NCBI RefSeq assembly: GCF_900044055.2
Contig: NZ_FCOX02000007.1
Span: 62,001-126,000, forward strand
DNA length: 64,000 nucleotides
Direction: 5' to 3'
Source: Caballeronia calidae
Lineage (GTDB): Bacteria; Pseudomonadota; Gammaproteobacteria; Burkholderiales; Burkholderiaceae
Shown here: one piece after another, positions 1-8,055 of the stretch
Position numbering within the stretch: the first letter of the stretch is position 1
How the letters are laid out: each line of letters starts with the position of its first letter
Translations under genes and position numbers: made by a program
The notes under the pieces: model-generated
Databases searched by the model: none
What the model was told of the DNA's origin: nothing
The model's input: only the letters and a program-made list of their open reading frames with translations

Positions 1-40
1 TGTCACTCATCTTGGCTCACATCCTGAATATCGGCCTTCG

Positions 41-1063
41 TTACGCCTTGGCGTTGCGCGGCTCGGGCGCCACCGCGGTCGATTCGCGGCGCACGAGGCG
101 CGGCGGCACCACGCGCCGGCGCGTCGTGCCGGTCAGCTTGCCGGTGATGCGGTCGATCAGCGTCTGCGCGGCCATTTCGCCGAGCGCGCGCACCGATTGA
201 CCGACCGTCGACAAGGCCGGATAGGTATAGCGCGACAGTTCGACATCGTCGAAACCGATGATAGAGCAATCCGTCGGCACCTTGATGCCGCGCTCGGCCG
301 CCGCCCGCAGCGCGCCGATGCCCATCATGTCGTTGCACGCGAAAATCGCGGTCGGCTTCATGTGGTCGAGCAATTGCGAGGCCGCCGCGTAGCCGCCCGT
401 CGCGGAGAAGTCGCTCTGCACGATCGCGTTCGGCTCGATTTCCATGCCGCGCTCGGCCATCGCGCGGATGAAACCGTGCAGGCGCATCGCGGAGACGGCC
501 GTCGCAACGGGCCCGGTGATGCAGCCGATCTGCGAGTGCCCGAGCTGCAGCAGGTGGCGGGTCGCGAGATACGCGCCCTTTTCGTGGTCGATCTGCACGA
601 GGTCCGACTGCAGCCCCTCGATATTGCGATCGACGATCACGAGCGGCTCGCGCGCGCCCGCGAGGCATTGCGCGAGCACCGAGTCCTCACCCGCCGATGC
701 GATCACGAGCCCGTCGATGCGCTTTTCCTGCAGCACGCGCAGATAGCTGCGCTGCTTCGCGGGATCGTCGTCGGAGTTGCAGAAGAACACGCAGTAGCCG
801 TTCTTCGCGCAGCCGTCCTCGACGCCGCGCGCGAGTTCGGCGAAATACGGGTTCGTCGCGTTCGGCACGAGCAGACCGATCGTCGCCGTCGAACGCGCCT
901 TCAGCGAGCGCGCGACCGCCGACGGCACGTAGTCGAGCTCGCGGATCGCCCGCTCGACTTTCGCCCGCACGTCGGCCGACACCGGCCTCGAATTGTTCAC
1001 TACGTGGGATACCGTCGTAAACGACACCCCGGCAATGGCTGCCACGTCTTTGATCGTCGCCAT
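41..1063 (-). CDS. LacI/GalR-family transcriptional repressor of the sugar ABC operon
   Basis: A 340-residue cytoplasmic DNA-binding regulator of normal LacI/RbsR length. The helix-turn-helix is at about residues 3-23 (TIKDVAAIAGVS, then TVSHVVNN). The hinge helix follows near 47-57 (PSAVARSLKA), and a sugar-binding-protein-like effector domain starts at about residue 60 (IGLLVPNATNPYF). The ATG at 1063 has an AAGGA ribosome binding site six bases upstream. It is the last complete gene of a leftward unit after the binding-protein, ATPase and permease genes, with a 132-base gap. The usual role of such a linked regulator is ligand-relieved repression of the transporter; ribose is the likeliest ligand but this is inference. 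An ATG AGT GAC at bases 10-2, 30 bases past the stop, could begin the next gene (often a ribokinase), but too little is visible to call it. Confidence 0.93.
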   Translation of the reverse strand: MATIKDVAAIAGVSFTTVSHVVNNSRPVSADVRAKVERAIRELDYVPSAVARSLKARSTATIGLLVPNATNPYFAELARGVEDGCAKNGYCVFFCNSDDDPAKQRSYLRVLQEKRIDGLVIASAGEDSVLAQCLAGAREPLVIVDRNIEGLQSDLVQIDHEKGAYLATRHLLQLGHSQIGCITGPVATAVSAMRLHGFIRAMAERGMEIEPNAIVQSDFSATGGYAAASQLLDHMKPTAIFACNDMMGIGALRAAAERGIKVPTDCSIIGFDDVELSRYTYPALSTVGQSVRALGEMAAQTLIDRITGKLTGTTRRRVVPPRLVRRESTAVAPEPRNAKA

Positions 1064-1195
1064 ACATCGTCCTTCGCTATCTTTGGTCCAACTGCTCTCT
1101 TATTGGTCGTAAGGCGGGCGGCGCGACCTGCTTTCGATGCGCCGCTTGTTTCCCCGCGCCCTGCTTGCTGCTTCGGTTGCTTCAATCGATTACGA

Positions 1196-2185
1196 TCAGC
1201 CCCGCTTCCTTCTGCTGCGGTACGTATCCAGCACCACCGCCACCACGATCACCGCGCCGGTAATGATGCGCTTGGTCGGCTCGTTCGCGCCGATCTGCGC
1301 CAGCCCCGCCGCCAGCACGGAGATGATCAATACACCGAAAAACGTGCTGATGACAGAGCCGCGCCCGCCCATCAGACTCGTCCCGCCGATCACCACCGCC
1401 GCGATCACCTGCAATTCGAGGCCCGCGCCCGCGTTCGGATCGGCGGCTTCGAGGCGCGAGATCTGGAACAGCGCCGCGAGTCCGGAGAGCGCGCCCATCA
1501 GCGCAAAAACGATGACCTTGTAAGGCCGCGGATTCACGCCCGCGAGCCGCACCGCTTCCTCGTTCGTGCCGATCCCTACGAGATATCGGCCAAAAATCGT
1601 CCGGGTCAAGACCAGATGCGCAATTATCATCACCGCGACCGCAATTAAAAACGCGGGCGAGATGCCGAACGCGATCGGATTCGACAGAAAATCGAATGCA
1701 TCGCCGATGTACGCCGTGCGCGAGTTCGTCATCTGGTATGCGAGCCCGCGCGCGCCTTCCAGCACGCCGAGCGACACGATGAACGACGGAATCCGCCACG
1801 CCACCGTCACGAGGCCCGTGACCGTGCCGGTCAGCGCGGCGGCCGCAAGGCCGATCAGCGCGGCGGGAAACGCCGGCCAGTGCCACTTCAGCGCGGCCAC
1901 GCTCACCACCGATGCCCCGAGCGCCAGCACCGAGCCCACCGACAGATCGATGCTCGCGATGATCAGCACGAACGTCATCCCGACCGACATCACGACGAGA
2001 TCCGGAATCTGGTTCGCGATCGTGCTGAACGTGTCGTACGTCAGAAAGTGCGAGCTCAGCACCGAAAACAGCGCGATCATCGCGGCGAGCGCGCCCGCGA
2101 GACCGAGGTAATTCGAAAAACCCAGGCGCGTGCCGACGCCTTTCGTGCTCGTCGGCGCATCGGCGGGCAGGTTCGCTTCGCTCAT
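1196..2185 (-). CDS. rbsC: Ribose-type sugar ABC transporter permease (RbsC family)
   Basis: Inner-membrane permease of the CUT2 sugar importers, 329 residues, the normal size for RbsC/XylH/AraH. It has eight or more hydrophobic segments starting near residue 27 (YLGLAGALAAMIALF). The family signature stretch IIASIDLSVGSVLAL is near 80-95, and there is a glycine-rich loop VIGGTSLMGGRGSV near 265-278. The start codon directly follows the TGA of the ATPase gene (TGAATG), so translation is probably coupled. It should form a homodimer with the ATPase below and take sugar from the periplasmic binding protein. Substrate is inferred from family resemblance; ribose, xylose or another pentose are all possible, so the symbol is by similarity. 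Confidence 0.9.
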   Translation of the reverse strand: MSEANLPADAPTSTKGVGTRLGFSNYLGLAGALAAMIALFSVLSSHFLTYDTFSTIANQIPDLVVMSVGMTFVLIIASIDLSVGSVLALGASVVSVAALKWHWPAFPAALIGLAAAALTGTVTGLVTVAWRIPSFIVSLGVLEGARGLAYQMTNSRTAYIGDAFDFLSNPIAFGISPAFLIAVAVMIIAHLVLTRTIFGRYLVGIGTNEEAVRLAGVNPRPYKVIVFALMGALSGLAALFQISRLEAADPNAGAGLELQVIAAVVIGGTSLMGGRGSVISTFFGVLIISVLAAGLAQIGANEPTKRIITGAVIVVAVVLDTYRSRRKRG

Positions 2186-3775
2186 TCAATGCTCCACGTT
2201 GTCTTCGGGCGCCTTCGCGTCCGGCGCGATCGGCTCGTGCAGGATCGCCTCGCGCTTCGCGTATCCGGAGAACGCCGCGGCGAGCAGCGCGTCCTGCGTC
2301 CAGTTCGCCCGCTCGAACACGCCCGTCATGCGTCCTGCCGACATCACGCCGATGCGGTTGCAAATCAGCATCAGCTCGCGCAAATCGCTCGACACGACGA
2401 CGAGCGCGCGTCCCTCGCGGGCCAATGCGCCCATCAGCCCGTAGATGTCGAACTTCGCGCCGACATCGATGCCGCGCGTCGGCTCGTCGAACAGGAGCAC
2501 CGAACAGTCGCGCGCGAGCCAGCGGCCGATCACGACCTTCTGCTGGTTGCCGCCCGACAGTTCCGACACCGCCTGCGCCGGGCCGGATGTGCGGATGCGC
2601 ATGGCGTCGATCTGCCGCTGCGCGAGCGCCGCCTCCTTGCGCGTATCGACGACGCCGTGCCGCGCCACCGCGCTCACATTGCCCAGTGAAACGTTCGCGG
2701 CGATGGGCAAGCTGAGCAGCAGGCCCTCGCCCTTGCGATCCTCCGTGATGAGCGCGATGCCTGCCTCGACCGCATCCGACGGCGATTGCACATGAACTTT
2801 GCGCAACGGCTGTCCACCGCGTGCGACCGACACGCTGCCCGCGTCCGCGCGATCCGCGCCGTAAATCAGCCGCATGAGCTCCGTGCGGCCCGCGCCGATC
2901 AGCCCGCTCACGCCGAAGATCTCGCCCGCGCGCACTTCGAACGACACGTCGCGCACCACGGGCGCGCGCGTCATGCCTTCCACCTTCAGCGCGACGCCGC
3001 CGATCCGGCGCTCGCCCAGATCGATGCGCTCGCCGATCTCGCGCCCGACCATCAGCGTGACGAGCCGGTCGCTCGTCAGCGCGTCCATCGGGCCGATGTG
3101 CACGAGCCGTCCGTCGCGCAGCACGGCCGCGCGCTCCGCGATGCGCCGCAGTTCCTCCAGCCGGTGCGAGATATACACGAGCGCCACGCCGCGCGCCTTC
3201 AGCCGCTCGACCTGCTCGAACAGCAGATCGACTTCGCGCGCGGTGAGCATCGCGGTCGGCTCGTCGAGGATCAGCACGCGGCAATCGCCGATCAGATTGC
3301 GCGCGATTTCCACCATCTGCTGATGCCCGATGCCGAGACCGCCGACGAGCGTGTCCGGATCGATCGCGTCGAGCCCGACCTGCGCCATCGCGTGGCGCGC
3401 GTCCTCGGCGAGCCGCTTCCGGTCGATCCATCCGAAGCCCTTGCGCGGCAAGCGGTTCAGAAACAGATTCTCCGCCACCGATAAGGTCGGCAGCAGGTTC
3501 AACTCCTGCATCACCATCCGCACGCCGAGCGCCTCGGCATCGGAACGGCTTTTCGGCGCGTAGGGATGGCCCGCCAGCGTCATCGTGCCTGTGGTCGGGT
3601 CCGTGAGCCCGCCGATGATCTTCGACAGCGTGCTCTTGCCCGCGCCGTTCTCGCCCGTGAGCGCGAGCACCTGGCCCGGGACGAGCTCGAGCGAAACGTC
3701 GGCCAGCACCGGCTCGACATATGTCTTGCCGATGCCCGTCACCGTCAGCACGTTCGCATCGTTCGATCCGGTCAT
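2186..3775 (-). CDS. rbsA: Ribose-type sugar ABC transporter ATP-binding protein, duplicated NBD (RbsA family)
   Basis: Cytoplasmic ATPase with two fused nucleotide-binding domains, 529 residues from the ATG at 3775. Domain 1 has a perfect Walker A (GENGAGKST, residues 41-49) and Walker B (VLILDEPTA), but a degenerate signature (GIGHQQMVEIAR). Domain 2 has the reverse: a weakened Walker A (GLIGAGRTE) and a canonical ELSGGNQQK signature with LLFDEPTRGID. This asymmetry is usual for RbsA/MglA-type ATPases. The open frame extends upstream to 3886, but the extra 37 residues do not resemble the family. No strong ribosome binding site decides between ATG 3775 and ATG 3802. It lies 268 bases after the binding-protein gene and abuts the permease gene. 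Confidence 0.9.
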   Translation of the reverse strand: MTGSNDANVLTVTGIGKTYVEPVLADVSLELVPGQVLALTGENGAGKSTLSKIIGGLTDPTTGTMTLAGHPYAPKSRSDAEALGVRMVMQELNLLPTLSVAENLFLNRLPRKGFGWIDRKRLAEDARHAMAQVGLDAIDPDTLVGGLGIGHQQMVEIARNLIGDCRVLILDEPTAMLTAREVDLLFEQVERLKARGVALVYISHRLEELRRIAERAAVLRDGRLVHIGPMDALTSDRLVTLMVGREIGERIDLGERRIGGVALKVEGMTRAPVVRDVSFEVRAGEIFGVSGLIGAGRTELMRLIYGADRADAGSVSVARGGQPLRKVHVQSPSDAVEAGIALITEDRKGEGLLLSLPIAANVSLGNVSAVARHGVVDTRKEAALAQRQIDAMRIRTSGPAQAVSELSGGNQQKVVIGRWLARDCSVLLFDEPTRGIDVGAKFDIYGLMGALAREGRALVVVSSDLRELMLICNRIGVMSAGRMTGVFERANWTQDALLAAAFSGYAKREAILHEPIAPDAKAPEDNVEH

Positions 3776-4004
3776 GGGGCGCTTCAAGGCTTCGCTGTGC
3801 ATCCTCGATGGGGGTTGCGCATGGCTTCGGATAACGGCCCGCGCCTTGTCCGGTGCGGCTCGGAGCGTTTCCCGAAATCTGCGCACGGAAGTCTTCGGCG
3901 GCCGCGGCTCGAAACCGCGCCGTCTGCCTTCCGCGCTCGTCAGTGTCTTATCGGCATGTCGGCCGCGAACTTGAGGCCTTCTTTTTTTCGGCTTTGCAAG
4001 GGCG

Positions 4005-4036
4005 GCGCTGCAACACGTCGCAATGCGTCGCAGCGC
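4005..4036 (-). other. Intercistronic stem-loop between rbsB-like and rbsA-like genes
   Basis: An inverted repeat (GCGCTGC ... GCAGCGC) lies just past the stop of the binding-protein gene, within the 268-base gap before the ATPase gene. It is not followed by a U-run on the leftward transcript, so it does not look like a full intrinsic terminator. In many binding-protein operons such a 3' stem protects the upstream message and lets binding protein exceed membrane components. That role here is inference. Confidence 0.35.
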
Positions 4037-4043
4037 GCGGGAC

Positions 4044-5006
4044 TTACTTCGTCACGAGATCGACAGGCGTTTCCACGACCTGCGAAAGCTCGGACTGCTT
4101 CTTGTGACCGGCGATCGCCTTCAGCGCCACGTCGATGCCGAACACCGCCTGCTTCGCCGCGTACTGGTCGGCGGTCGCGAGCACGCGGCCGTCCCTGAGC
4201 ATCTGCTTGATCGCGCCGATGTTGTCGAAGCCGACGACCTGCACCTTGCCCGCCTTGCCCGCCGCGCGGATCGCCGACACCGCGCCGATCGCCATGTTGT
4301 CGTTGTCGCAGAGCAGCGCCTTCACGTTCGGATTCGCGTTCAGGATCTGCGCGGCGACCGCGTTGCCCTTGTCGATTTCCCACTCGCCCGACTGCAGCGC
4401 GACGACCTTCATGCCGGCCGCGTCCATCGCAGCCTTGAAGCCCGCGCTGCGCGCCTGCGAGTTCGTCGTGGTCGTCACGCCTTCGATGATCGCGACTTCA
4501 TCGCCCTTCTTGAGGCGCGGGGCGAGATAGTCGCCGACCTTGCGCGCGCCCTTCTTGTTGTCGGGGCCGACAAACGGCACGTTCAGATCTTTCGACTTGA
4601 GCACGTCCGGGTCGAGCCGGTTGTCGATATTCACGACGATGATGCCCGCGTCCGCCGCCTTCTTGATCACCGGCACGAGCGCCTTGGAATCGGCCGGCGC
4701 GATGACGAGCGCGTCGACCTTCGAGACGATCATCTGCTCGACGATGCGAATCTGCGCCGCGGTGTCGGTTTCGTCCTTGATGCCGTTGGTGATCAGGTCG
4801 AACTGGCTCGAGTTGTGAGCCTGATATTCCTTCGCGCCGGTTTCCATCGTCAGGAAGAACTCGTTGGCGAGCGATTTCATGACGAGCGCGACCTTCGGCT
4901 TGGCCGGCGTTTGCGCGAACGCGGATGACGATGCAAGCGGCAGTACGGTGCAAGCGGCGAGCGCGACGGCTGCCGACAGGACGCGTCGGCGGATGGTGTG
5001 GTTCAT
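4044..5006 (-). CDS. rbsB: Periplasmic sugar-binding protein of the ribose-type ABC transporter
   Basis: Exported solute-binding protein of 320 residues. The start at 5006 is chosen because a GGAGAT ribosome binding site lies eight bases upstream and because it begins a good Sec signal peptide (MNHTIRRRVLSAAVALAAC, with cleavage after SAFAQ near residue 31). The mature part has the type I periplasmic binding fold; KVALVMKSLANEFF at the N-terminus, VIAPADSKALVPVI and VGFDNIGAIKQML are typical of RbsB-like proteins. The open frame extends to 5153, but that extension lacks family similarity and a ribosome binding site. It is first in the operon, behind a promoter at 5222-5250, so it is probably the most expressed gene. 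Ligand specificity is not decided by sequence. Confidence 0.9.
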   Translation of the reverse strand: MNHTIRRRVLSAAVALAACTVLPLASSSAFAQTPAKPKVALVMKSLANEFFLTMETGAKEYQAHNSSQFDLITNGIKDETDTAAQIRIVEQMIVSKVDALVIAPADSKALVPVIKKAADAGIIVVNIDNRLDPDVLKSKDLNVPFVGPDNKKGARKVGDYLAPRLKKGDEVAIIEGVTTTTNSQARSAGFKAAMDAAGMKVVALQSGEWEIDKGNAVAAQILNANPNVKALLCDNDNMAIGAVSAIRAAGKAGKVQVVGFDNIGAIKQMLRDGRVLATADQYAAKQAVFGIDVALKAIAGHKKQSELSQVVETPVDLVTK

Positions 5007-5200
5007 GCGGATCTCCAGTGCTTTGTTCTGGTTTGTCTGGTCATGCGAGATGCAGCGAACACGAGCAAGGCGTTCTCGTTGCGCGCCGGACGGCGGAGGG
5101 ACACGGTGGGAAAAGCGATGACGGACGCCCTGTCGCGCCCGCGTTTCCTTCATCGCCGCATTACGCGCCGCAAGCCCCCGATCGCCCGTGCAGGCGCGGT

Positions 5201-5212
5201 TTGAACGTTTGC
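5201..5212 (-). promoter_or_regulatory. Possible LacI-family operator at the start of the sugar operon
   Basis: TTGAACGTTTGC carries the AACGTT core and partial flanks of the operators bound by LacI/RbsR-type repressors. It sits just downstream of the predicted -10 box at 5222-5227, where a repressor would block initiation. Only the six central bases are perfectly symmetric, so this is a candidate. Confidence 0.35.
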
Positions 5213-5221
5213 TCGCCGTCG

Positions 5222-5250
5222 ATTCTCGGTGCAGAGACGCGCGAGGTCAA
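5222..5250 (-). promoter_or_regulatory. Sigma-70-type promoter of the sugar ABC operon
   Basis: On the minus strand TTGACC (5250-5245) is followed by a 17-base spacer and GAGAAT (5227-5222). Five of six and four of six bases match consensus. The predicted transcript starts about 210 bases before the binding-protein ATG, leaving a long leader. Confidence 0.5.
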
Positions 5251-5310
5251 TCGGGCTAACGTGTAGGCTCCCGTCGAAAGCGGGCTGCCGCGTGACTCGG
5301 CGCGCCGGAC

Positions 5311-5592
5311 TCAGAGATCCTCGACCGACTGCCCTTCCACCTTGTTGTCGATGATGTCGCGCGCGTAGTCGATGCCCGCGCGCGTCGCATCGATCGGACT
5401 TTCGAAGGGTTCCTGCTCGGGCACGCCGAACATGACCGAGCGGCCGCTCTCGCCGTGTGCGCTCTTCGCGATCGTCACGACGATATCGAAGTGGCGCGGG
5501 CCGTCGTCCGGCTCGTCGCGCTCCTTCGCGCGCCGCAATGCCTGCACCTTGATTTCGAAGCCCTTGTAATGATCGGACAGCGGCGTGGACAT
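5311..5592 (-). CDS. Small conserved hypothetical protein (93 aa)
   Basis: A 93-residue soluble, charged protein whose function I do not recognise. No signal peptide or membrane segment is visible. The N-terminal half (DHYKGFEIKVQALRRAK ... HFDIVVTIAKS) has alternating hydrophobic strands that suggest a small beta-rich fold. The C-terminal half (DATRAGIDYARDIIDN) looks helical. The ATG at 5592 follows an AGGAGACGG-like ribosome binding site. It reads leftward upstream of the sugar operon and divergently from the psiF-like gene, about 260 bases away. Proteins of this sort are common as lone genes in Burkholderiaceae, but no role is assigned. Confidence 0.7.
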   Translation of the reverse strand: MSTPLSDHYKGFEIKVQALRRAKERDEPDDGPRHFDIVVTIAKSAHGESGRSVMFGVPEQEPFESPIDATRAGIDYARDIIDNKVEGQSVEDL

Positions 5593-5849
5593 GAACCGTC
5601 TCCTCTGGGTTGGACGCGCATCGCACGATCATACGTCGGGCGCCTGCTTCGTGCGGCTCGGCCGATATTGGCGAAAGCGCGTCGTTGATGCCGGTCATGT
5701 AAGGCGTCTGCAAGCAGCATTCCCGCAGCCTCCCGATTTCACCTTATCCCACACACCGGTCATATTGGCTTTGCCATAATGCGCGGGCGACATGCCGCAC
5801 AGACGCGCGCCGTCGAAAAACAACTGTCAATCAAATCAGGGAGCGTCAG

Positions 5850-6284
5850 ATGAACATTCGAGCCACCGCCCTCGTTGCCGTGCTGAGCCTCACGCTCGGC
5901 TCGAACGCAGCCTTTGCCGCCAACAGCCAGCAAAGCAAGATGACCGAATGCAACAAGCAGGCGGGCGACAAGAAAGGCGACGACCGCAAGGCGTTCATGC
6001 AGAGCTGCCTGTCCGCCGCGCCCGCCGCCGCCTCCGCCGCCTCCGCGCCGATGACGCAACAGCAAAAGATGACCGCCTGCAACAGCCAGGCAGGCGACAA
6101 GAAAGGCGACGACCGCAAGGCATTCATGAAGAGCTGCCTGTCCGCCGCACCCGCCGCGCCCGCCGCCGCCTCCACACCGATGACGCAACAGGAGAAGATG
6201 ACCGCCTGCAACAGCCAGGCGGGCGACAAGAAAGGCGACGACCGCAAGGCGTTCATGAAGAGCTGCCTCAGCAGCAAGGGCTGA
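5850..6284 (+). CDS. Exported PsiF-repeat protein with three tandem repeats
   Basis: A 144-residue secreted or periplasmic protein. A Sec signal peptide covers residues 1-23 (ends NAAFA). Three near-identical PsiF repeats follow, each with the pattern KMT-C-N-QAGDKKGDDRKAFM-SCL and two cysteines, joined by Ala/Pro linkers. PsiF of E. coli is named as phosphate-starvation inducible, but its biochemical role is unknown. Classical PsiF has two repeats, so three is unusual. The ATG has a GGGAG ribosome binding site seven bases upstream. The repeats are also conserved as DNA with a 129-base period. A weak -10 (CATAAT) lies near 5775. No convincing Pho box is seen, so phosphate control is not supported. 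Confidence 0.88.
   Translation: MNIRATALVAVLSLTLGSNAAFAANSQQSKMTECNKQAGDKKGDDRKAFMQSCLSAAPAAASAASAPMTQQQKMTACNSQAGDKKGDDRKAFMKSCLSAAPAAPAAASTPMTQQEKMTACNSQAGDKKGDDRKAFMKSCLSSKG
5922..6281 (+). repeat. Three tandem 129-bp coding repeats (PsiF units)
   Basis: Units start near 5922, 6051 and 6180. The blocks around GGCGACAAGAAAGGCGACGA and GAGCTGCCT are base-for-base alike even at silent sites, especially in units 2 and 3. This points to recent in-gene duplication or conversion. Confidence 0.85.
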
Positions 6285-6505
6285 GTTCGTCGAATGTCGC
6301 TTCGCGCCGCGCCGTTCGCGCGCGGCGTCCCTGTCGTATTTACGCTGTCTACCTGCCGTTATTGCACTGCACCCAAGCAATTGATTCGCACCGTCGTCTT
6401 TTTCTCATAAGATGGCGCGAAGGCGGCCCCTCACGAAATACAAGAAATACGCCATCGGCCGCCCCCGTTTCGAGCGAGGCGAGAAGCCGCGCATGGAGGC
6501 ATCGG

Positions 6506-6970
6506 ATGGCATGGAAACACAAGAACCGCTGGTTCAGGCGGTGGCTCGTGACGATCACGTTCTGGTTCGTGCCGGTGCTGATCGTCGCGGTGAATGAAGT
6601 GCGCGAGGAGATGGCGTACAACAATGTCGATCTCCGGAAGTCGCTCTCGACGTGGGAGCTGACCGACGCACAACGCGCGGCCGGCGCCGCCGCGCGCTGC
6701 CACGGCGTGCCCGACGAAGCGCGCGCCGCAGGCTGCCCCGCCGATGTCCTTTTGGCCAACGAGGCCAAACATCAGGCGGCTCTCGACGAATATGCCCATC
6801 GCAAGGCGACGCTCGCCGATTATCTGTGGCATGCGTTCGTCGGCTACTGGATCGTGCCCGCGGCGTTCCTGCTCGTGCTCGGCATGCTGATCGGCGGAAT
6901 CAGGCGCGCGCTGCGGCGTCCACCGCGCTCGACGTCCTCTGCCGAAGTAAAAACGACGAGTCATCCGTGA
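6506..6970 (+). CDS. Small two-TM membrane protein of unknown function
   Basis: A 154-residue protein I do not recognise. The ATG at 6506 is chosen for its GGAGG ribosome binding site six bases upstream and a positive N-terminus (MAWKHKNRWFRRW). One membrane segment is at about residues 13-30 and a second at about 111-131. The 80-residue loop between them carries two cysteines (C65 and C77) and looks helical. The tail is Arg/Ser-rich. By the positive-inside rule both ends probably face the cytoplasm with the loop in the periplasm. It stands alone between the PsiF-like and SYLF genes, and no function can be inferred. Confidence 0.72.
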   Translation: MAWKHKNRWFRRWLVTITFWFVPVLIVAVNEVREEMAYNNVDLRKSLSTWELTDAQRAAGAAARCHGVPDEARAAGCPADVLLANEAKHQAALDEYAHRKATLADYLWHAFVGYWIVPAAFLLVLGMLIGGIRRALRRPPRSTSSAEVKTTSHP

Positions 6971-7364
6971 GTGACGGCCGGGTACGGTCGTTGCTACTTT
7001 CTTCTGCAGTTTTTCCGGCCACGCGAAGGCACTGCCGCGAAAATTGTGCTTGCTCAGAATCGAGGATTCGGGCGAAAACGCCGTTTCCATTTCGGTTTAG
7101 CCGAAGCTTCGCCTAACCTGATAGGAGGCGCACCATCCGGCCGAAAGTAATATGTAAATTTCCGCGTCACCGGCTTGATGGGGCCGGATTCGGAGTAAGC
7201 TTTGAGCCGTTGGTGCACTTGCGCGTCGCGAAGCCCGAGAACCGCGAGTGACAAGGCTTTGGGCGTGCGGGCCGCGGTTCGCGTTTCATATGGCTGTGCT
7301 ATAACTTTGCGTGCCTCACCCTCCCGCTCTATGGGGTTTCCTACTTCCACGATGGAGAACAATG
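6971..7364. other. 394-base intergenic region with no gene
   Basis: No coding signal is convincing on either strand. It contains short inverted repeats (TTCGG-TTTAG-CCGAA near 7092-7106) and a TATAAC box at 7300-7305, which may be the -10 of the SYLF gene although no good -35 is seen. Confidence 0.5.
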
Positions 7365-7952
7365 ATGCAAAGACGAAACTTCATGCTCAAGTCGACTGCC
7401 GTCCTGGCGCTGGGAGGCCTAGCGCTTGCCGGCTGCACGACGAACAGGAATGCCGGCGCGGAACAGGCCGCGGGCGCCGCCGATGAGCACCGGTCCATTG
7501 ACGCCGACGTCGACAGCACCATTCAGCGTCTCTACGCCACCGTTTCCGGCTCGCGCGAACTGGTCGCGAAAGCGCGCGGCGTGCTGGTGTTCCCGTCGGT
7601 GCTCCAGGCGGGCTTCATCGTCGGCGCGCAATACGGCAAGGGTTCGCTGCGCGTGGGCGGCAGCACCGTGGGCTACTACAGCACCACCTCCGGCTCATTC
7701 GGCCTGACGGCGGGCGCGCAATCGAAGGCGCTGATCTTCCTGTTCATGACGCAGGACGCGCTCGACAAATTCCGCAATTCGGACGGCTGGTCGGCTGGCG
7801 CGGACGCATCGGTGGCGCTGGTCAAGATGGGCGCGAACGGCAGCATCGACACGACCACCGCGACCAAGCCGGTCGAGGTCATCGTGCTGACCAACGCGGG
7901 TCTGATGGCCGATGTCTCGCTGGAAGGCACGAAGGTTTCGCGCCTGAAGTAG
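7365..7952 (+). CDS. SYLF (Ysc84)-domain lipoprotein
   Basis: A 195-residue predicted lipoprotein. The signal peptide (MQRRNFMLKSTAVLALGG) ends in a lipobox LAGC, so the mature protein is probably anchored in the envelope. The rest is a SYLF domain, a lipid-binding fold also found in yeast Ysc84; diagnostic stretches are SRELVAKARGVLVFP, GFIVGAQYGKGSLRV and SFGLTAGAQSKALIFLF. Bacterial members are abundant in Burkholderia, but their role is not established. Two adjacent ATGs (7362 and 7365) are possible; GGAG at 7354-7357 spaces better for 7365. A strong terminator lies 40 bases downstream, so the gene is probably monocistronic. Confidence 0.88.
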   Translation: MQRRNFMLKSTAVLALGGLALAGCTTNRNAGAEQAAGAADEHRSIDADVDSTIQRLYATVSGSRELVAKARGVLVFPSVLQAGFIVGAQYGKGSLRVGGSTVGYYSTTSGSFGLTAGAQSKALIFLFMTQDALDKFRNSDGWSAGADASVALVKMGANGSIDTTTATKPVEVIVLTNAGLMADVSLEGTKVSRLK

Positions 7953-7991
7953 TGAGCGCGCGCCGCTGGCGGCGCCTGACCGCAGAGCATG

Positions 7992-8038
7992 ACCGCCGTG
8001 TGGCGCAACCTTCGGGTCGCGCCACACGGCGGTTTTTT
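7992..8038 (+). terminator. Intrinsic terminator after the SYLF gene
   Basis: A perfect 15-bp stem (ACCGCCGTGTGGCGC and its complement) with a 12-base loop is followed by TTTTTT on the plus strand. Confidence 0.88.
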
Positions 8039-8055
8039 CTTGGTTTTCCGAGCGA

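Noticed and set aside
1..10. ATG AGT GAC on the minus strand, possible start of a downstream gene such as ribokinase.
   Set aside because: Only three codons lie in the window; no protein evidence.
5823..5840. CTGTCA element in front of the PsiF gene, as a Pho box.
   Set aside because: Only one half-site is present; the second repeat does not match and it lies too close to the start codon.
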